A stretch of 64,000 nucleotides of DNA, from contig NZ_NPBD01000001.1 in NCBI RefSeq assembly GCF_002272745.1, positions 62,001 through 126,000 of the forward strand, read 5' to 3'. Below the pieces are notes generated by a model that was not told the origin of the DNA, made no database searches, and saw nothing but the letters and a program-made list of their open reading frames with translations. This document shows, piece after piece, positions 47,998 through 57,036 of the stretch. Within the stretch, counting starts at the first letter, position 1. Every line of letters starts with the position of its first letter. The DNA comes from Terribacillus saccharophilus (GTDB lineage: Bacteria; Bacillota; Bacilli; Bacillales; Amphibacillaceae). The position numbers were made by a program, and so were the translations under genes.

Positions 47998-48030
47998 AAA
48001 AGCCAGCTCCGATTACGGAGCTGGCTTTCT
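47998..48030. terminator. Bidirectional terminator after mccB
   Basis: AAAGCCAGCTCC pairs with GGAGCTGGCTTT around GATTAC. The 3' end of the convergent gene (stop at 48013) lies inside it. Confidence 0.9.
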
Positions 48031-48783
48031 TCTTAGGATTTGTTCTTCTTCTGGAATTCGCAATACAGCGCGGAAGGAACGAGGATGTTCGGCAAATTCC
48101 TTTTGTTCGATTCGCTTGATAACTGCTTTTGCAACATCTTTTACACTGGCTGGATTTTGGCCGGTAATCAGTCTGTCATCAGCTTCTACATGTCCTTTGA
48201 AAGGCACTTTTGCTTTATGGTAAGTAAGTGCACGTATTTTAAGCTGCTCTTCCAAGCTATAGGGGATTTCGTGCTTGTTCAGACTAGCTGTTTCTTCACG
48301 GTCGGAATAACCTGTGACTGTCTTATCTTGCAATAAATAAGTCCCGTCAGACAATTTTACATTCAGCAGTGCAGCAGGGCCATGACAAACTGCGGCAACA
48401 ATACCGCCATTTTCATAGATGTCTCTAGTTAGCTGCTGCAGTTCTTTATTTTCAGGGAAATCCCACATCGTACCGTGGCCTCCAGTGAAATAAATGGCAT
48501 CATAATCAGCAGCATTCACTTCTTTAGGGGAAAGACTGTTCTCAAGTAGTCTTCTAAACCCCGGAGCGCGGTAGTACTTACGCAGCTTATGGCTTTTGAA
48601 CAAACCTGTGAGGCTGCGATGATCTATAGGTATATTACCACCTTTTGGACTGATAACTGTCATGACATGACGTGTCTTTAGCTTGTCGTAAAAATTCGTC
48701 AGTTCGCTGAACCAGAGTCCTGTTGTATGGGGCGTCTGTTTCAGGCTGTCGTGGTTTGTTGCAACAATCAATACATTACCCAT
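48013..48783 (-). CDS. DJ-1/PfpI-superfamily protein (Hsp31-like glyoxalase/chaperone)
   Basis: A 256-residue class I glutamine-amidotransferase-like protein. The nucleophile elbow AAVCHGPAAL carries the reactive Cys (~residue 129) and TGGHGTMWDFP precedes it. The size and order match the Hsp31/HchA-type subgroup, which act as glyoxalase III or holding chaperones. Exact substrate is not readable. The last codons extend into the terminator hairpin shared with mccB. Single-gene unit; ATG 48783 follows GGAGGAG. Confidence 0.83.
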   Translation of the reverse strand: MGNVLIVATNHDSLKQTPHTTGLWFSELTNFYDKLKTRHVMTVISPKGGNIPIDHRSLTGLFKSHKLRKYYRAPGFRRLLENSLSPKEVNAADYDAIYFTGGHGTMWDFPENKELQQLTRDIYENGGIVAAVCHGPAALLNVKLSDGTYLLQDKTVTGYSDREETASLNKHEIPYSLEEQLKIRALTYHKAKVPFKGHVEADDRLITGQNPASVKDVAKAVIKRIEQKEFAEHPRSFRAVLRIPEEEQILRRKPAP

Positions 48784-48898
48784 TGTTCTCCTCCTGACGT
48801 AACTTTGTATTTCTTATTAAATTCCACCAGCAGGTACAAGCTAAACAAGAAACAACCGATTTATGCTACACTAGTAAGAAAAGGAAAGGGTGGCATAT

Positions 48899-50266
48899 AT
48901 GACGAATCAAGTTGTCGCTTATTTACAGGAAAATCGTGAGAAATTGCTGGAGAAGCTTTATACATATCTAAGGATCCCTAGTATCAGCACAGATAGTACA
49001 TATAAGGAAGAAGTTGCAAAGACAGCCGGCTTTACGGCTGACTATTTGAAGGAAATCGGCTTTGATAAGGTAACCATCCAAGAGACAGAGCGTCATCCTA
49101 TCGTAACGGGTGAATGGCTTGGTGCAGGTCCAGATAAACCGACTGCACTTTTCTACGGACATTATGATGTTCAACCGGCAGATCCGCTTCCGCTTTGGGA
49201 TAGCGAGCCATTCGAACCAACAGAACGAAATGGACGGATTTATGCCCGAGGCGTAAGTGATGACAAAGGTCAAGTATTCATGCACCTAGCAGTGTTCGAA
49301 GCTTTTATGAAAACAGAAGGCGCGCTGCCTATCAATGTAAAAGTATGTATCGAAGGTGAAGAAGAAATCGGAAGTACGAATCTACATGCAGTTTTGCATG
49401 AGCAGACAGAACAATTCCAAGCCGATTTTGCCATCATCAGCGATTCAGGCATGGTCGAAGCAGGGCAGCCAACGATGCTTTATGGCTTGAAAGGTGCAGC
49501 AGCACTTGAATTCTCTGTGTACGGACCAGATCGTGATTTGCATTCCGGTATGTATGGCGGTGCTGTCCGTAATCCGCTGCAGGCATTGGCTCATATTCTT
49601 AGTTCTTTGAAGGATGAGGAAGAAGTTATTCAAGTAGAAGGTTTCTATGATGGTGTAGAGGAATTGCCTGAGGAAGAACGTAAACTGATGGCTCAAGCTC
49701 CGGGAGAAGATTTTGTCCAGACAGTCGGTGTACCAGAAGCAGTTTCTGAAAAAGGATACAGTGCCAAGGAGCATACAATGGCTCGTCCGACTTTGGAAAT
49801 CAACGGCATGTACGGCGGTTACCAAGGAGAAGGCACGAAAACGATCATCCCTGCTGAGGCGACAGCAAAAATTACGAGTCGTCTCGTTCCTGGACAAGAT
49901 CCAGTTGATATCGTGGAGAAAATTACAGCACATATCGAGAAGCATGCGCCTGCTGGCGTGCGTGTTGAAGTGAGACCGGAACCTTTCAAAGCGAAAGCAT
50001 ATAAAGTAGATCCGAATCATCCGCTGATCCAAAAAGCTGCGGAAAGTCTGACACAGGCCTTCGGTAAGGAAACAGTCTTCGTCCGTATGGGCGGATCGAT
50101 TCCAGTTGTCGAATGGATTGACACAGTTTACAAGATGCCAGTAGTTCTGCTTGGCTTTGGAACACCAGAGGACAGACTGCACTCCCCGAATGAAAGCTTC
50201 CCGCTAGAAAGCTTTGATAAAGGGATGGAGACACTGGTTTATTATTACCAAAAAGCGAGCGAGTGA
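48899..50266 (+). CDS. M20-family dipeptidase
   Basis: A 455-residue zinc dipeptidase of the M20/ArgE/DapE family. The metal and catalytic motifs are FYGHYDVQPADP (His and Asp), ARGVSDDKG (bridging Asp) and CIEGEEEIGS (general-base Glu and Glu ligand); a dimerisation domain occupies ~190-340. It resembles carnosinase-like dipeptidases. ATG 48899 is used rather than the GTG at 48890 because AAAGGGTGG fits it. Single-gene unit ended by a hairpin. Confidence 0.9.
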   Translation: MTNQVVAYLQENREKLLEKLYTYLRIPSISTDSTYKEEVAKTAGFTADYLKEIGFDKVTIQETERHPIVTGEWLGAGPDKPTALFYGHYDVQPADPLPLWDSEPFEPTERNGRIYARGVSDDKGQVFMHLAVFEAFMKTEGALPINVKVCIEGEEEIGSTNLHAVLHEQTEQFQADFAIISDSGMVEAGQPTMLYGLKGAAALEFSVYGPDRDLHSGMYGGAVRNPLQALAHILSSLKDEEEVIQVEGFYDGVEELPEEERKLMAQAPGEDFVQTVGVPEAVSEKGYSAKEHTMARPTLEINGMYGGYQGEGTKTIIPAEATAKITSRLVPGQDPVDIVEKITAHIEKHAPAGVRVEVRPEPFKAKAYKVDPNHPLIQKAAESLTQAFGKETVFVRMGGSIPVVEWIDTVYKMPVVLLGFGTPEDRLHSPNESFPLESFDKGMETLVYYYQKASE

Positions 50267-50296
50267 AAAAAGACACCCGAATGGGTGTCTTTTTTC
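50266..50296 (+). terminator. Intrinsic terminator after the dipeptidase gene
   Basis: AAAAAGACACCC pairs with GGGTGTCTTTTT around GAAT. Confidence 0.9.
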
Positions 50297-50306
50297 TGCC
50301 TTCATA

Positions 50307-50335
50307 GCATATGTATGAGTACTATTACGTACAAA
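50307..50335 (+). promoter_or_regulatory. Candidate sigma-E promoter of spoVR
   Basis: GCATATG (50307-50313) is one base from the sigma-E -35 GCATATT; 14 nt later CGTACAAA (50328-50335) matches CATACAAT at six of eight. spoVR is sigma-E dependent in B. subtilis. The -10 match is imperfect. Confidence 0.4.
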
Positions 50336-50348
50336 GGGGAGAAAGCCC

Positions 50349-51755
50349 GTGCTGCAATCCGACACACACGCATTGGAAAGGGCAATTGGGGAAATAACGG
50401 AAATCGCAAAGGGCTTCGGTCTGGATTTCTACCCGATGCGCTATGAAATCTGTCCTGCTGACATCATTTATACATTTGGTGCTTATGGAATGCCGACGAG
50501 ATTCACGCATTGGAGCTTCGGGAAACAATTTCATAAAATGAAGCTGCAATATGACCTTGGTTTGAGTAAGATTTATGAGCTTGTTATCAATAGCAATCCT
50601 TGTTATGCCTTCTTATTAAATTCCAATAGTCTTGTTCAGAATAAATTGATTGTCGCCCATGTGCTTGCCCATTGTGATTTCTTTAAAAATAATGTCCGAT
50701 TCCAAAATACAAATCGGAATATGGTTGATAGTATGGCGGCTACCGCAGAGAGAGTCGCTGCATATGAAAAAGAGTTCGGCAAGAAGGAGGTCGAGGACTT
50801 CCTCGATGCCGTACTAGCAATTCAGGAGCATATCGATCCGTCCTTGCTGCGTCCGAAGCTTGGTTGGGAAGCTGATGATGAGTTAGAAGAAAGTCCGGAA
50901 AGAGCGACGGAATATGATGATCTTTGGTTTGTTGACCGAGGTAAATCAAAAGATAAAAATGAAAGAAAACGTAAAACATTTCCTCCTCGTCCGGAAAAAG
51001 ATATTCTTCTGTTCATAGAGGAATACAGCCGAACTTTGGAAGACTGGCAGCGGGATATCCTGACAATGATGCGGGAGGAAATGCTGTATTTCTGGCCGCA
51101 GCTTGAGACAAAGATCATGAATGAAGGCTGGGCTTCCTACTGGCATGCTCGTATTCTCCGTGAGATGGATCTGACAAGTGATGAAGCAATCGAATATGCA
51201 AAGCTCAATGCTGGTGTTGTCCAGCCGTCTCCATCACAGATTAATCCATATTATCTTGGCATCAAGATTTTTGAAGATATCGAAGAGCGGTTCGACAATC
51301 CAACCGAAGAAATGAAACGGTATGGTGTGAAGCCAGGCTCCGGCAGGGAGAAGATGTTTGAGGTTCGGGAAATAGAATCGGATATCTCCTTCCTGCGAAA
51401 TTACCTGACTAAAGATCTTGTGTACCGCGAAGATATGTATTTGTTCCAGAAGCAAGGCAATGAATATAAAATCACCGATAAAGACTGGGAAGCGGTACGT
51501 GATCAGTTGATCACGATGCGGGTGAATGGAGGTTTTCCTTATTTGACCGTAACAGACGGTGATTACATGTCTAATGGTGAGCTGTATCTGAAGCATCATT
51601 ATGAAGGTGTCGAATTAGATTTGACGTATCTTGAGCGGACATTGCCTTACTTTTATCAGTTATGGGGACGGTTCGTTCATATGGAGACGTATATCGAAGG
51701 AAAACATGTGTTATTCAGCTATGAAGGAAAACGAGTATTGAAGAAGTATCTATAA
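50349..51755 (+). CDS. spoVR: Stage V sporulation protein R
   Basis: A 468-residue cytosolic protein, identical in length to B. subtilis SpoVR and similar throughout. Characteristic segments: [45 protein letters not shown] and [16 protein letters not shown]. Needed for normal spore cortex formation; mechanism unknown but linked to PrkA and YhbH in other phyla. Start is GTG 50349 with GGGGAG 9 nt before. All three partners occur in this window but in separate units. Confidence 0.96.
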   Translation: MLQSDTHALERAIGEITEIAKGFGLDFYPMRYEICPADIIYTFGAYGMPTRFTHWSFGKQFHKMKLQYDLGLSKIYELVINSNPCYAFLLNSNSLVQNKLIVAHVLAHCDFFKNNVRFQNTNRNMVDSMAATAERVAAYEKEFGKKEVEDFLDAVLAIQEHIDPSLLRPKLGWEADDELEESPERATEYDDLWFVDRGKSKDKNERKRKTFPPRPEKDILLFIEEYSRTLEDWQRDILTMMREEMLYFWPQLETKIMNEGWASYWHARILREMDLTSDEAIEYAKLNAGVVQPSPSQINPYYLGIKIFEDIEERFDNPTEEMKRYGVKPGSGREKMFEVREIESDISFLRNYLTKDLVYREDMYLFQKQGNEYKITDKDWEAVRDQLITMRVNGGFPYLTVTDGDYMSNGELYLKHHYEGVELDLTYLERTLPYFYQLWGRFVHMETYIEGKHVLFSYEGKRVLKKYL

Positions 51756-51786
51756 AAAAGAAGGGGCAGCTGCCCCTTCTTTTTAA
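51753..51786. terminator. Bidirectional terminator after spoVR
   Basis: AAGAAGGGGCAGCTGCCCCTTCTT palindrome with A- and T-runs; shared with the convergent DCC-family gene. Confidence 0.9.
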
Positions 51787-52148
51787 ATTGCTTTCAGTTG
51801 TTTTGTGCCGAACCAGTCATGGCGGTTATCAGACACCCATTTATATAGGGATTCCAAATAAGGGTCAAGGAACGGAAGATGCAGAATCCATCCTAACACT
51901 GCGGTAACAGGTAATAGCGTCAAAACTTTTTTAACAGTTTCATGTCCTTTGTAGATATCACCTTTGAAAGACATCATATGAATACGGTCATAAACATCAC
52001 CTTTGGCAAGGAAACGGAAACGCTCGTAATTCTCGATATTTTGTACTGGAATCCATTTCACGTTATCTAGCCAGTCTAATTTTTGGATTACTTGCTTTGC
52101 AGTCGAACAAAGTGGGCAGCTTGCGTCAAAAAATACAATATGCTTCAT
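51783..52148 (-). CDS. DCC-family (DUF393) thioredoxin-like protein
   Basis: A 121-residue protein with the DCC family motif FDASCPLCS (residues ~7-15), a CxxC pair in a thioredoxin-like fold, and a C-terminal hydrophobic stretch. The family is annotated as thiol-disulfide oxidoreductases, but the partner is unknown. ATG 52148 is preferred to GTG 52151 because GGAG is then 8 nt upstream. Single-gene unit. Confidence 0.82.
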   Translation of the reverse strand: MKHIVFFDASCPLCSTAKQVIQKLDWLDNVKWIPVQNIENYERFRFLAKGDVYDRIHMMSFKGDIYKGHETVKKVLTLLPVTAVLGWILHLPFLDPYLESLYKWVSDNRHDWFGTKQLKAI

Positions 52149-52254
52149 CACAAATTCTCCTCTCGTTTACTACATAGCCCGTCCAGCATGATGTTAAACA
52201 GAAGTTGACCTACTTAGACTATTTAGATAGAGTCTATCATATTTCCATGTGAAT

Positions 52255-52282
52255 TTCACAGCAGCTGGAAGTTTGCTATACT
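52255..52282 (+). promoter_or_regulatory. Sigma-A promoter of the alkyltransferase-like gene
   Basis: TTCACA (52255-52260), 16-nt spacer, TATACT (52277-52282), about 35 nt before the start codon. Confidence 0.5.
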
Positions 52283-52317
52283 AATTGACAGATAGTTCTA
52301 AAAAAGGAGGGTATATG

Positions 52318-52623
52318 ATGGATCCCTTCACCGAGAATGTGATTTGTATCATTAAATCGATACCAAAAGGGAAAGTAATGACCTACGGCCAAATCGGTGC
52401 AGCAGCAGGTAAAGCACGTGGAGCTAGACAAGTATCCCGAATATTACATAGCATGAGCCGGAAATATGATCTCCCGTGGCATCGCGTCATCAGTGCTGAT
52501 GGAAAAATGAAGATCCAACATGAAGAGACACGCAATGAACAGCTGGAGAGATTGTATGAAGAAGGGCTGGAAATTTTGAACGGCCGTGTCGATTTGGAGG
52601 TGTATCGGTATGAGCCTAAATAA
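52318..52623 (+). CDS. Alkyltransferase-like (ATL) DNA-binding protein, Trp in place of the reactive Cys
   Basis: A 101-residue MGMT/Ogt-family DNA-binding domain without the N-terminal domain. The DNA-binding HTH is visible (TYGQIGAAAGKARGARQVSR), but the usual PCHRV active site reads PWHRV: Trp replaces the alkyl-accepting Cys. Such alkyltransferase-like proteins bind O6-alkylguanine and flag it for nucleotide excision repair instead of repairing it. AGGAGG (52305-52310) suits ATG 52318 best; ATG 52315 is also possible. It is first in a row of three close genes; stop to the next start is 20 nt. Confidence 0.88.
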   Translation: MDPFTENVICIIKSIPKGKVMTYGQIGAAAGKARGARQVSRILHSMSRKYDLPWHRVISADGKMKIQHEETRNEQLERLYEEGLEILNGRVDLEVYRYEPK

Positions 52624-52643
52624 GATACATGCTGAGTTAATAG

Positions 52644-53216
52644 ATGCTTAAAACAGAAGAAGATGTACTAAAAGCTATCAGACAAGACAAATGGATGATG
52701 GAAGTACTCGGCGCAGCAGCAAGGTTACAACTGCCTGATTTCTGTATAAGTGCCGGTTTTGTCAGATCGAAGGTTTGGGATGTCCAACATGGGTATATAC
52801 GGCGTACTCCGCTTCTGGATGTAGATGTCGTGTATTTTGATGCTTCTGATACAGATGAAGTAACAGAAAAGAAATATGAAAATATGCTGCTGCAAATGAT
52901 ACCAGGTGTACCATGGTCAGTGAAAAACCAGGCCAGAATGCATGAAGTCAATAGGATGCCTGCTTATCGAGATACAGAGCATGCGATTGCCTGCTACCCA
53001 GAAACAGCTACTAGTATAGGTGTTACTATTGAGGCAGAGGAGCTGCGATTGCTTGCGCCATACGGAGTGGAAGATTTACTTGTTTTCCGGGTTGCACCTA
53101 CTCCTTTATACAAAAAGGGTACTAGCTATCATCCTATCTATCTGAAAAGAATAAAACAGAAAAATTGGCAGCGGCTGTGGCCGCTTGTACGAATGGAGGA
53201 AATACACGATGACTGA
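52644..53216 (+). CDS. Nucleotidyltransferase-like family protein (DUF925)
   Basis: A 190-residue protein of the DUF925 nucleotidyltransferase family (nucleotidyltransferase fold). Visible features: SAGFVRSKVWD, the Asp-rich LLDVDVVYFD with the metal-binding carboxylates, and TATSIGV plus LLAPYGVEDLL. Substrate unknown. It has a weak ribosome site (TGAG) and overlaps the next gene by 8 nt, so it is part of the short operon starting with the alkyltransferase-like gene. Confidence 0.85.
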   Translation: MLKTEEDVLKAIRQDKWMMEVLGAAARLQLPDFCISAGFVRSKVWDVQHGYIRRTPLLDVDVVYFDASDTDEVTEKKYENMLLQMIPGVPWSVKNQARMHEVNRMPAYRDTEHAIACYPETATSIGVTIEAEELRLLAPYGVEDLLVFRVAPTPLYKKGTSYHPIYLKRIKQKNWQRLWPLVRMEEIHDD

Positions 53217-53727
53217 TGTAAAAATCAGACCAGCGAGAGAAGAAGACGGTCCGATTCTTTGGAAGCTGAAATATGGAGAAAAAGAGCCAGAGTGGAAGAA
53301 GTGGGATGCACCTTACTTCTCTTTTGTTCACGTGCCAAAGGATGAATTTTTGGCCAGCTTCCGCTACGGAGAAGAGTCCCCGGATCAATGGGTGATAGAA
53401 ACAGATGGAACTGTTATTGGGACGGTAGGCTATTACTGGGAACATGAGCCTTCCAAGTGGCTGGAGATGGGCATCACAATCTATGATCCTGCTTATTGGA
53501 ATGGAGGTTACGGGACAGCTGCACTCCGGCACTGGATTACACATCTATTCAACACGCTGCCAATTGTGAGGGTAGGCTATACAACTTGGTCAGGGAATAA
53601 GCGGATGGTGAGACTAGGAAAAAAGCTTGGTATGACGATGGAAGCACGTATGAGGAAATGCAGATATTATAATGGGGAGTATTATGATTCTATTCGAATG
53701 GGACTGCTTCGGGAAGAGTGGGAATAA
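53209..53727 (+). CDS. GNAT-family N-acetyltransferase (RimJ/RimL type)
   Basis: A 172-residue acetyltransferase: N-terminal VKIRPAREEDGPILWKLKYG, motif A region EMGITIYDPAYWNGGYGTAAL with the acetyl-CoA-binding GGYGTA, and the C-terminal GNKRMVRLGKKLGMTMEARMRK typical of RimJ/RimL-like ribosomal-protein or small-molecule acetyltransferases. Substrate unknown. ATG 53209 (GGAGG 10 nt upstream) is preferred to 53185. Overlaps the preceding gene. Confidence 0.88.
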   Translation: MTDVKIRPAREEDGPILWKLKYGEKEPEWKKWDAPYFSFVHVPKDEFLASFRYGEESPDQWVIETDGTVIGTVGYYWEHEPSKWLEMGITIYDPAYWNGGYGTAALRHWITHLFNTLPIVRVGYTTWSGNKRMVRLGKKLGMTMEARMRKCRYYNGEYYDSIRMGLLREEWE

Positions 53728-53885
53728 GTGAAGAAATGCACAATTTGTAGTGATTATTTCTTTACAATCTTTTTTGAAAATAAACCTTTCAACCTTGTCC
53801 AAAAATGTTACACTATGCTTAGTAAATTCTTTGTAAAATAATTTACCGAAAGTATATATAACTCTATGCTGGGGGAAATGGCGCT

Positions 53886-54545
53886 ATGAGTATGATGTTA
53901 CAAACATATTGGAATAGTCGTTTTGAAGCAGGGGACATTTGGGGAACGGAAGCAACACCATCAGCTGTCATGGCTTATCCATATTTTGCGGCGGATCAAG
54001 CGAAGCAGTTATTCGTACCAGGATGCGGATATGGAAGGAATAGCAACTTCTTTGGGGAATATGCATTTGAAGTGACAGCTTGTGACATATCAGAAGTGGC
54101 AATCGAGCGTGCCAGCAGTCATGCAAAGGCAGTCGGATTGGCTAATGTAAATCATTTTGTTGGGGATTATTTGAATTTACCGTTTTCTTCGACAGAAAGA
54201 TTTGACGGTGTTTATCTATCGAGTATACTTCATATGTACACAGAAGAAGAACGTGAACAACTACTAGCCCATTTCACATCTTTGCTGCGCAAGGATGGAT
54301 TGTTGATTTTCTCTTGCTTGTCAGCAAGAGATGAGAAGCTGTATGGTGCTGGTGTGGAATTGGAAAAGGATACATTCTTCGTACATGACCGGATTGCGCA
54401 TTTCTTCCACGAAGAAGAATTGTATGCACTGCTTGAGGATCATTATCAAGTTGTCGAGATGACACTTCATAAACAGCGTGTTGATTTTAAAGCAGGTGCA
54501 GAACAGGATGCCCAGCTTTGGTTCGTCGTAGCACGGAAAAAATAA
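53886..54545 (+). CDS. TehB/TPMT-like class I SAM methyltransferase
   Basis: A 219-residue SAM-dependent methyltransferase. The SAM-binding motif FVPGCGYGRNSNFF (~residues 43-56) is followed by VTACDISEVAIERA and GDYLNLPF, as in TehB and thiopurine-type enzymes. It may detoxify an electrophile or metalloid; not provable. ATG 53886 follows a G-rich GGGGGAAATGG. An inverted GTAAATT/AATTTAC lies in the upstream region (53821-53845) and could be an operator. Terminator follows at once. Confidence 0.83.
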   Translation: MSMMLQTYWNSRFEAGDIWGTEATPSAVMAYPYFAADQAKQLFVPGCGYGRNSNFFGEYAFEVTACDISEVAIERASSHAKAVGLANVNHFVGDYLNLPFSSTERFDGVYLSSILHMYTEEEREQLLAHFTSLLRKDGLLIFSCLSARDEKLYGAGVELEKDTFFVHDRIAHFFHEEELYALLEDHYQVVEMTLHKQRVDFKAGAEQDAQLWFVVARKK

Positions 54546-54574
54546 AAAACAGCCTCATTAGAGGCTGTTTTTCT
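54544..54574. terminator. Bidirectional terminator between the methyltransferase gene and sspL
   Basis: AAAAACAGCCTC pairs with GAGGCTGTTTTT around ATTA; usable in both directions. Confidence 0.9.
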
Positions 54575-54708
54575 TATATTTTCGTGTTCTTTTTTTTAGC
54601 ACGCTGCTCCAGCTGGCTTTTCGGTTCTTGATTTGCTTCGTCTTCTGACAATCCTTGTCTGTTTACACTGGTAGATGCTTTTTCATTCTGGCTTTTTTTT
54701 CTGCTCAT
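54574..54708 (-). CDS. sspL: Small acid-soluble spore protein L (SspL-like)
   Basis: A 44-codon gene on the minus strand: MSRKKSQNEK, then VNRQGLSEDEANQEPKSQLE and QRAKKKNTKI. The end (PKSQLEQRAKKKNTK) matches B. subtilis SspL (PKTELEERAKKSNTK, 42 aa). It is one of the minor, very basic spore-core SASPs. AGGAGGTGAT is directly upstream of ATG 54708. Promoter (54727-54756) is of the forespore type. Identification rests on a short but specific C-terminal match recalled from memory. Confidence 0.75.
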   Translation of the reverse strand: MSRKKSQNEKASTSVNRQGLSEDEANQEPKSQLEQRAKKKNTKI

Positions 54709-54726
54709 TTCCAATCACCTCCTGTT

Positions 54727-54756
54727 TAGTATGGCATTTGTCCTAAATCTTATTAA
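54727..54756 (-). promoter_or_regulatory. Forespore sigma-G promoter of sspL
   Basis: On the minus strand TTAATA, 17-nt spacer, CATACTA, just upstream of the ribosome site. The -10 matches consensus exactly; the -35 differs at one or two bases. Confidence 0.6.
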
Positions 54757-54844
54757 AATAATCATGTATATTGTAATCGTTAGCTTGGCTACTTTATAAT
54801 TAGTGTCATGATTTCTAACTAGCCATCCAATAGGAGAGAAATGT

Positions 54845-55597
54845 ATGAAAAATATATATGTCGTAATCTTAGTGAGCCTGGCAGCAATTGCTCTTGTCTT
54901 GGCAGTTCTTACTTACCAGAACCGTTCGGATGATTTGCGAGCGGAATCAGGGACTGCAACAAGAAAAACAGAGGTTACGAACAAAGAAGATACACCGAAG
55001 ATATCAGCTGTTGAGGAAGGGCCTTTAGATGTGCCGATTCTTAATCAAATGGATGCACCACGATTATATAATGGTTGTGAGGTAACGAGCTTGGCGATGG
55101 TCCTGCTGTATGCAGGATACGATGTGACAAAGAATGACTTGGCCGATCAAATTGCAAACGTTCCGCTGAATTATGACAACGGTCTTCATGGCGATCCAAA
55201 TGAGGGGTTTGTCGGAGACATGCCGAATGGACCAGGACTTGGCGTTTATCATGGACCAGTTATGGATGTAGCAAAAGAAGTAGCCGGTGATAAAGCAGTC
55301 GATATGACTGGGAAATCGGTCGAAGATGCTATTTACAAACCATTGGACAATGGCAATCCAGTCTGGATCATTACAACTGCAAATCTGGCTCCGGTTAATG
55401 ACATGGAAACATGGGACACGCCAAATGGAGAGGTCGATATAACCTACAGCGTTCATAGCGTTGCAGTCACAGGTTATACAGAAGATACTGTATTCGTCAA
55501 TAATCCATATGGCCAGAAAGACCAGGAAGTGGATCGGGAAAATTTCGAAAAGGCTTGGGAGCAGCTTGGCAGCCAGGCAATTTATATCGAAAACTGA
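54845..55597 (+). CDS. Secreted C39-like cysteine peptidase family protein (YvpB-like)
   Basis: A 250-residue protein with an N-terminal signal/anchor (hydrophobic ~5-25), a polar spacer, and a peptidase C39-like domain (~63-245). The Cys nucleophile is in NGCEVTSLAMVL and the His in YSVHSVAVTGY, followed by NNPYGQ; this matches the PF13529 family, which includes B. subtilis YvpB. Acts outside the membrane, substrate unknown. ATG 54845 follows GGAGAGAA. Single-gene unit. Confidence 0.83.
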   Translation: MKNIYVVILVSLAAIALVLAVLTYQNRSDDLRAESGTATRKTEVTNKEDTPKISAVEEGPLDVPILNQMDAPRLYNGCEVTSLAMVLLYAGYDVTKNDLADQIANVPLNYDNGLHGDPNEGFVGDMPNGPGLGVYHGPVMDVAKEVAGDKAVDMTGKSVEDAIYKPLDNGNPVWIITTANLAPVNDMETWDTPNGEVDITYSVHSVAVTGYTEDTVFVNNPYGQKDQEVDRENFEKAWEQLGSQAIYIEN

Positions 55598-55628
55598 GAA
55601 AAGCACAGCTGAAACTGTGCTTTTTTTG
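55598..55628 (+). terminator. Intrinsic terminator after the C39-like gene
   Basis: AAAGCACAG pairs with CTGTGCTTT around CTGAAA, then T's. Confidence 0.9.
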
Positions 55629-55678
55629 CGTCTTTAGGACCCTCAAGCTACAATGTAAGACATAGCGGAGGTGCTGAA

Positions 55679-56206
55679 ATGGGTCTTGAACCAATACCGG
55701 ATCATATAGAAAAAGGACTGCGGCTTTTGTTCATCGGCTTCAATCCGAGTGTACGCTCAAGTGAAACTGGTCATCACTACGCGAATCGGAATAACCGTTT
55801 CTGGAATATCCTATATCAAGCAGGCATTACAGAGCGGAAATGTGAACCTTTTGAAGATCAGGATCTGCTAAGTAAGGGGATAGGGTTTACGAATATAGTA
55901 GCAAGGCCGACCAAGGCCGCAGCAGATATAACCAAGGAAGAATACATAGAAGGCGCGCAGCTGCTCCGTGAAAAACTGTCTTATTATCGTCCGCAAGTGG
56001 CTTGTTTTGTCGGCAAAGGTGTTTACCAACAATACAGTAAGGTGAAACAGACTGGCTGGGGAATTCAGGAGTCTTCGGTGACGCAAGATGTAATAGAATT
56101 TGTTGCGCCGTCTTCAAGCGGATTGGTGCGCATGCCTATAACAGAAATCGTCAATATCTATGCAGAGATCCCAGCTATATTAGAGGAATTGGAGGAGAGA
56201 AAATGA
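55679..56206 (+). CDS. Mug-type G:T/U mismatch DNA glycosylase
   Basis: A 175-residue uracil-DNA-glycosylase-superfamily protein (family 2, Mug/TDG). The active-site motif is LLFIGFNPSVRSSETGHHYA (~residues 14-33), with the Asn of NP as catalytic position, followed by NRFWNILYQAGIT. The last part has the GLVRMPI segment (NPSG-like wedge region reduced). It removes uracil or thymine opposite guanine. Stop overlaps the next gene by ATGA. Confidence 0.85.
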   Translation: MGLEPIPDHIEKGLRLLFIGFNPSVRSSETGHHYANRNNRFWNILYQAGITERKCEPFEDQDLLSKGIGFTNIVARPTKAAADITKEEYIEGAQLLREKLSYYRPQVACFVGKGVYQQYSKVKQTGWGIQESSVTQDVIEFVAPSSSGLVRMPITEIVNIYAEIPAILEELEERK

Positions 56207-56958
56207 AAACAGCAGTAGTGACAGGGGCTTCTCGCGGGTTAGGGGAAGCAATCGCCAAGAAAATGATGGAAAAAGGAATTCAAGTAATTGGAGTTGCAAG
56301 GAAGAATAGTGACAATCTGCCTTCTTATGAAGGAAAGGATAATGCCAGTTATACATACCGTTATGGTGACTTGCAGGATACAGCAGCTTGTGCGAAGGTT
56401 TTTGAGAAATTAGCAGAAGACATTTTTACAAAAGCCGATGATACTGTTTACTTGATCAACAATGCCGGTGTGGTGGGTCCGATTGCGCCGGCTGATGCAT
56501 ACAGTCTCTCTGAATGGGAAGCACATATGGCCATCAATTTAACTGCGCCAATGCTGGCATGCTCTACTTTTCTCAAATATGCTAAAACGTATAACATCCC
56601 GCTTGTTATCGTTAATGTTACCTCCGGTGCAGCGGAACGCTCTGTGCATGGCTGGAGTGCTTATAGTACATCGAAAGCTGGTCTGAACCGCTACACGGAA
56701 ACAGTAGCTCTTGAAGAGGCAGAAGCTGGTACCAATAATATCGCTATCGCTTATAATCCCGGCATTATGGACACGGATATGCAGGCGGATATACGTTCGA
56801 GCGAACCGGAAAAATTCCAAGACGTACAGAAGTTCAAGGATTATGTAAAGAACAAGTCGCTTAGGGATCCGATGTTTGTCGCGGGTGTACTAGCCGATGT
56901 CCTAACTGGAAGTGAAATTGAAAACGGGAAACGTTATGCAGTGAAGGATTTTGTTTAA
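56203..56958 (+). CDS. SDR-family benzil/sepiapterin-reductase-like enzyme (YueD-like)
   Basis: A 251-residue short-chain dehydrogenase. The cofactor loop is TGASRGLG (residues ~6-13), with Arg in VARKNS for NADPH preference, NNAGVVGPI, catalytic Ser in VTSGAA and YSTSKAG for the Tyr/Lys pair. The C-terminal region resembles B. subtilis/B. cereus YueD, an (S)-benzoin-forming benzil reductase; native substrate unknown. Translationally coupled to the glycosylase gene; AGGAGAG precedes ATG 56203. Confidence 0.82.
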   Translation: MKTAVVTGASRGLGEAIAKKMMEKGIQVIGVARKNSDNLPSYEGKDNASYTYRYGDLQDTAACAKVFEKLAEDIFTKADDTVYLINNAGVVGPIAPADAYSLSEWEAHMAINLTAPMLACSTFLKYAKTYNIPLVIVNVTSGAAERSVHGWSAYSTSKAGLNRYTETVALEEAEAGTNNIAIAYNPGIMDTDMQADIRSSEPEKFQDVQKFKDYVKNKSLRDPMFVAGVLADVLTGSEIENGKRYAVKDFV

Positions 56959-57036
56959 GTAGTTTAGGTATGCGCCCTTTCCTTTTTGGGTTCTGCACAT
57001 ACAATGCATTATCCTGTAAGAAAAGGGGGAAGTAAA

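Noticed and set aside
49445..50182. 245-residue minus-strand frame inside the dipeptidase gene
   Set aside because: Fully antisense to a clear M20 peptidase; no ribosome site, no family features.
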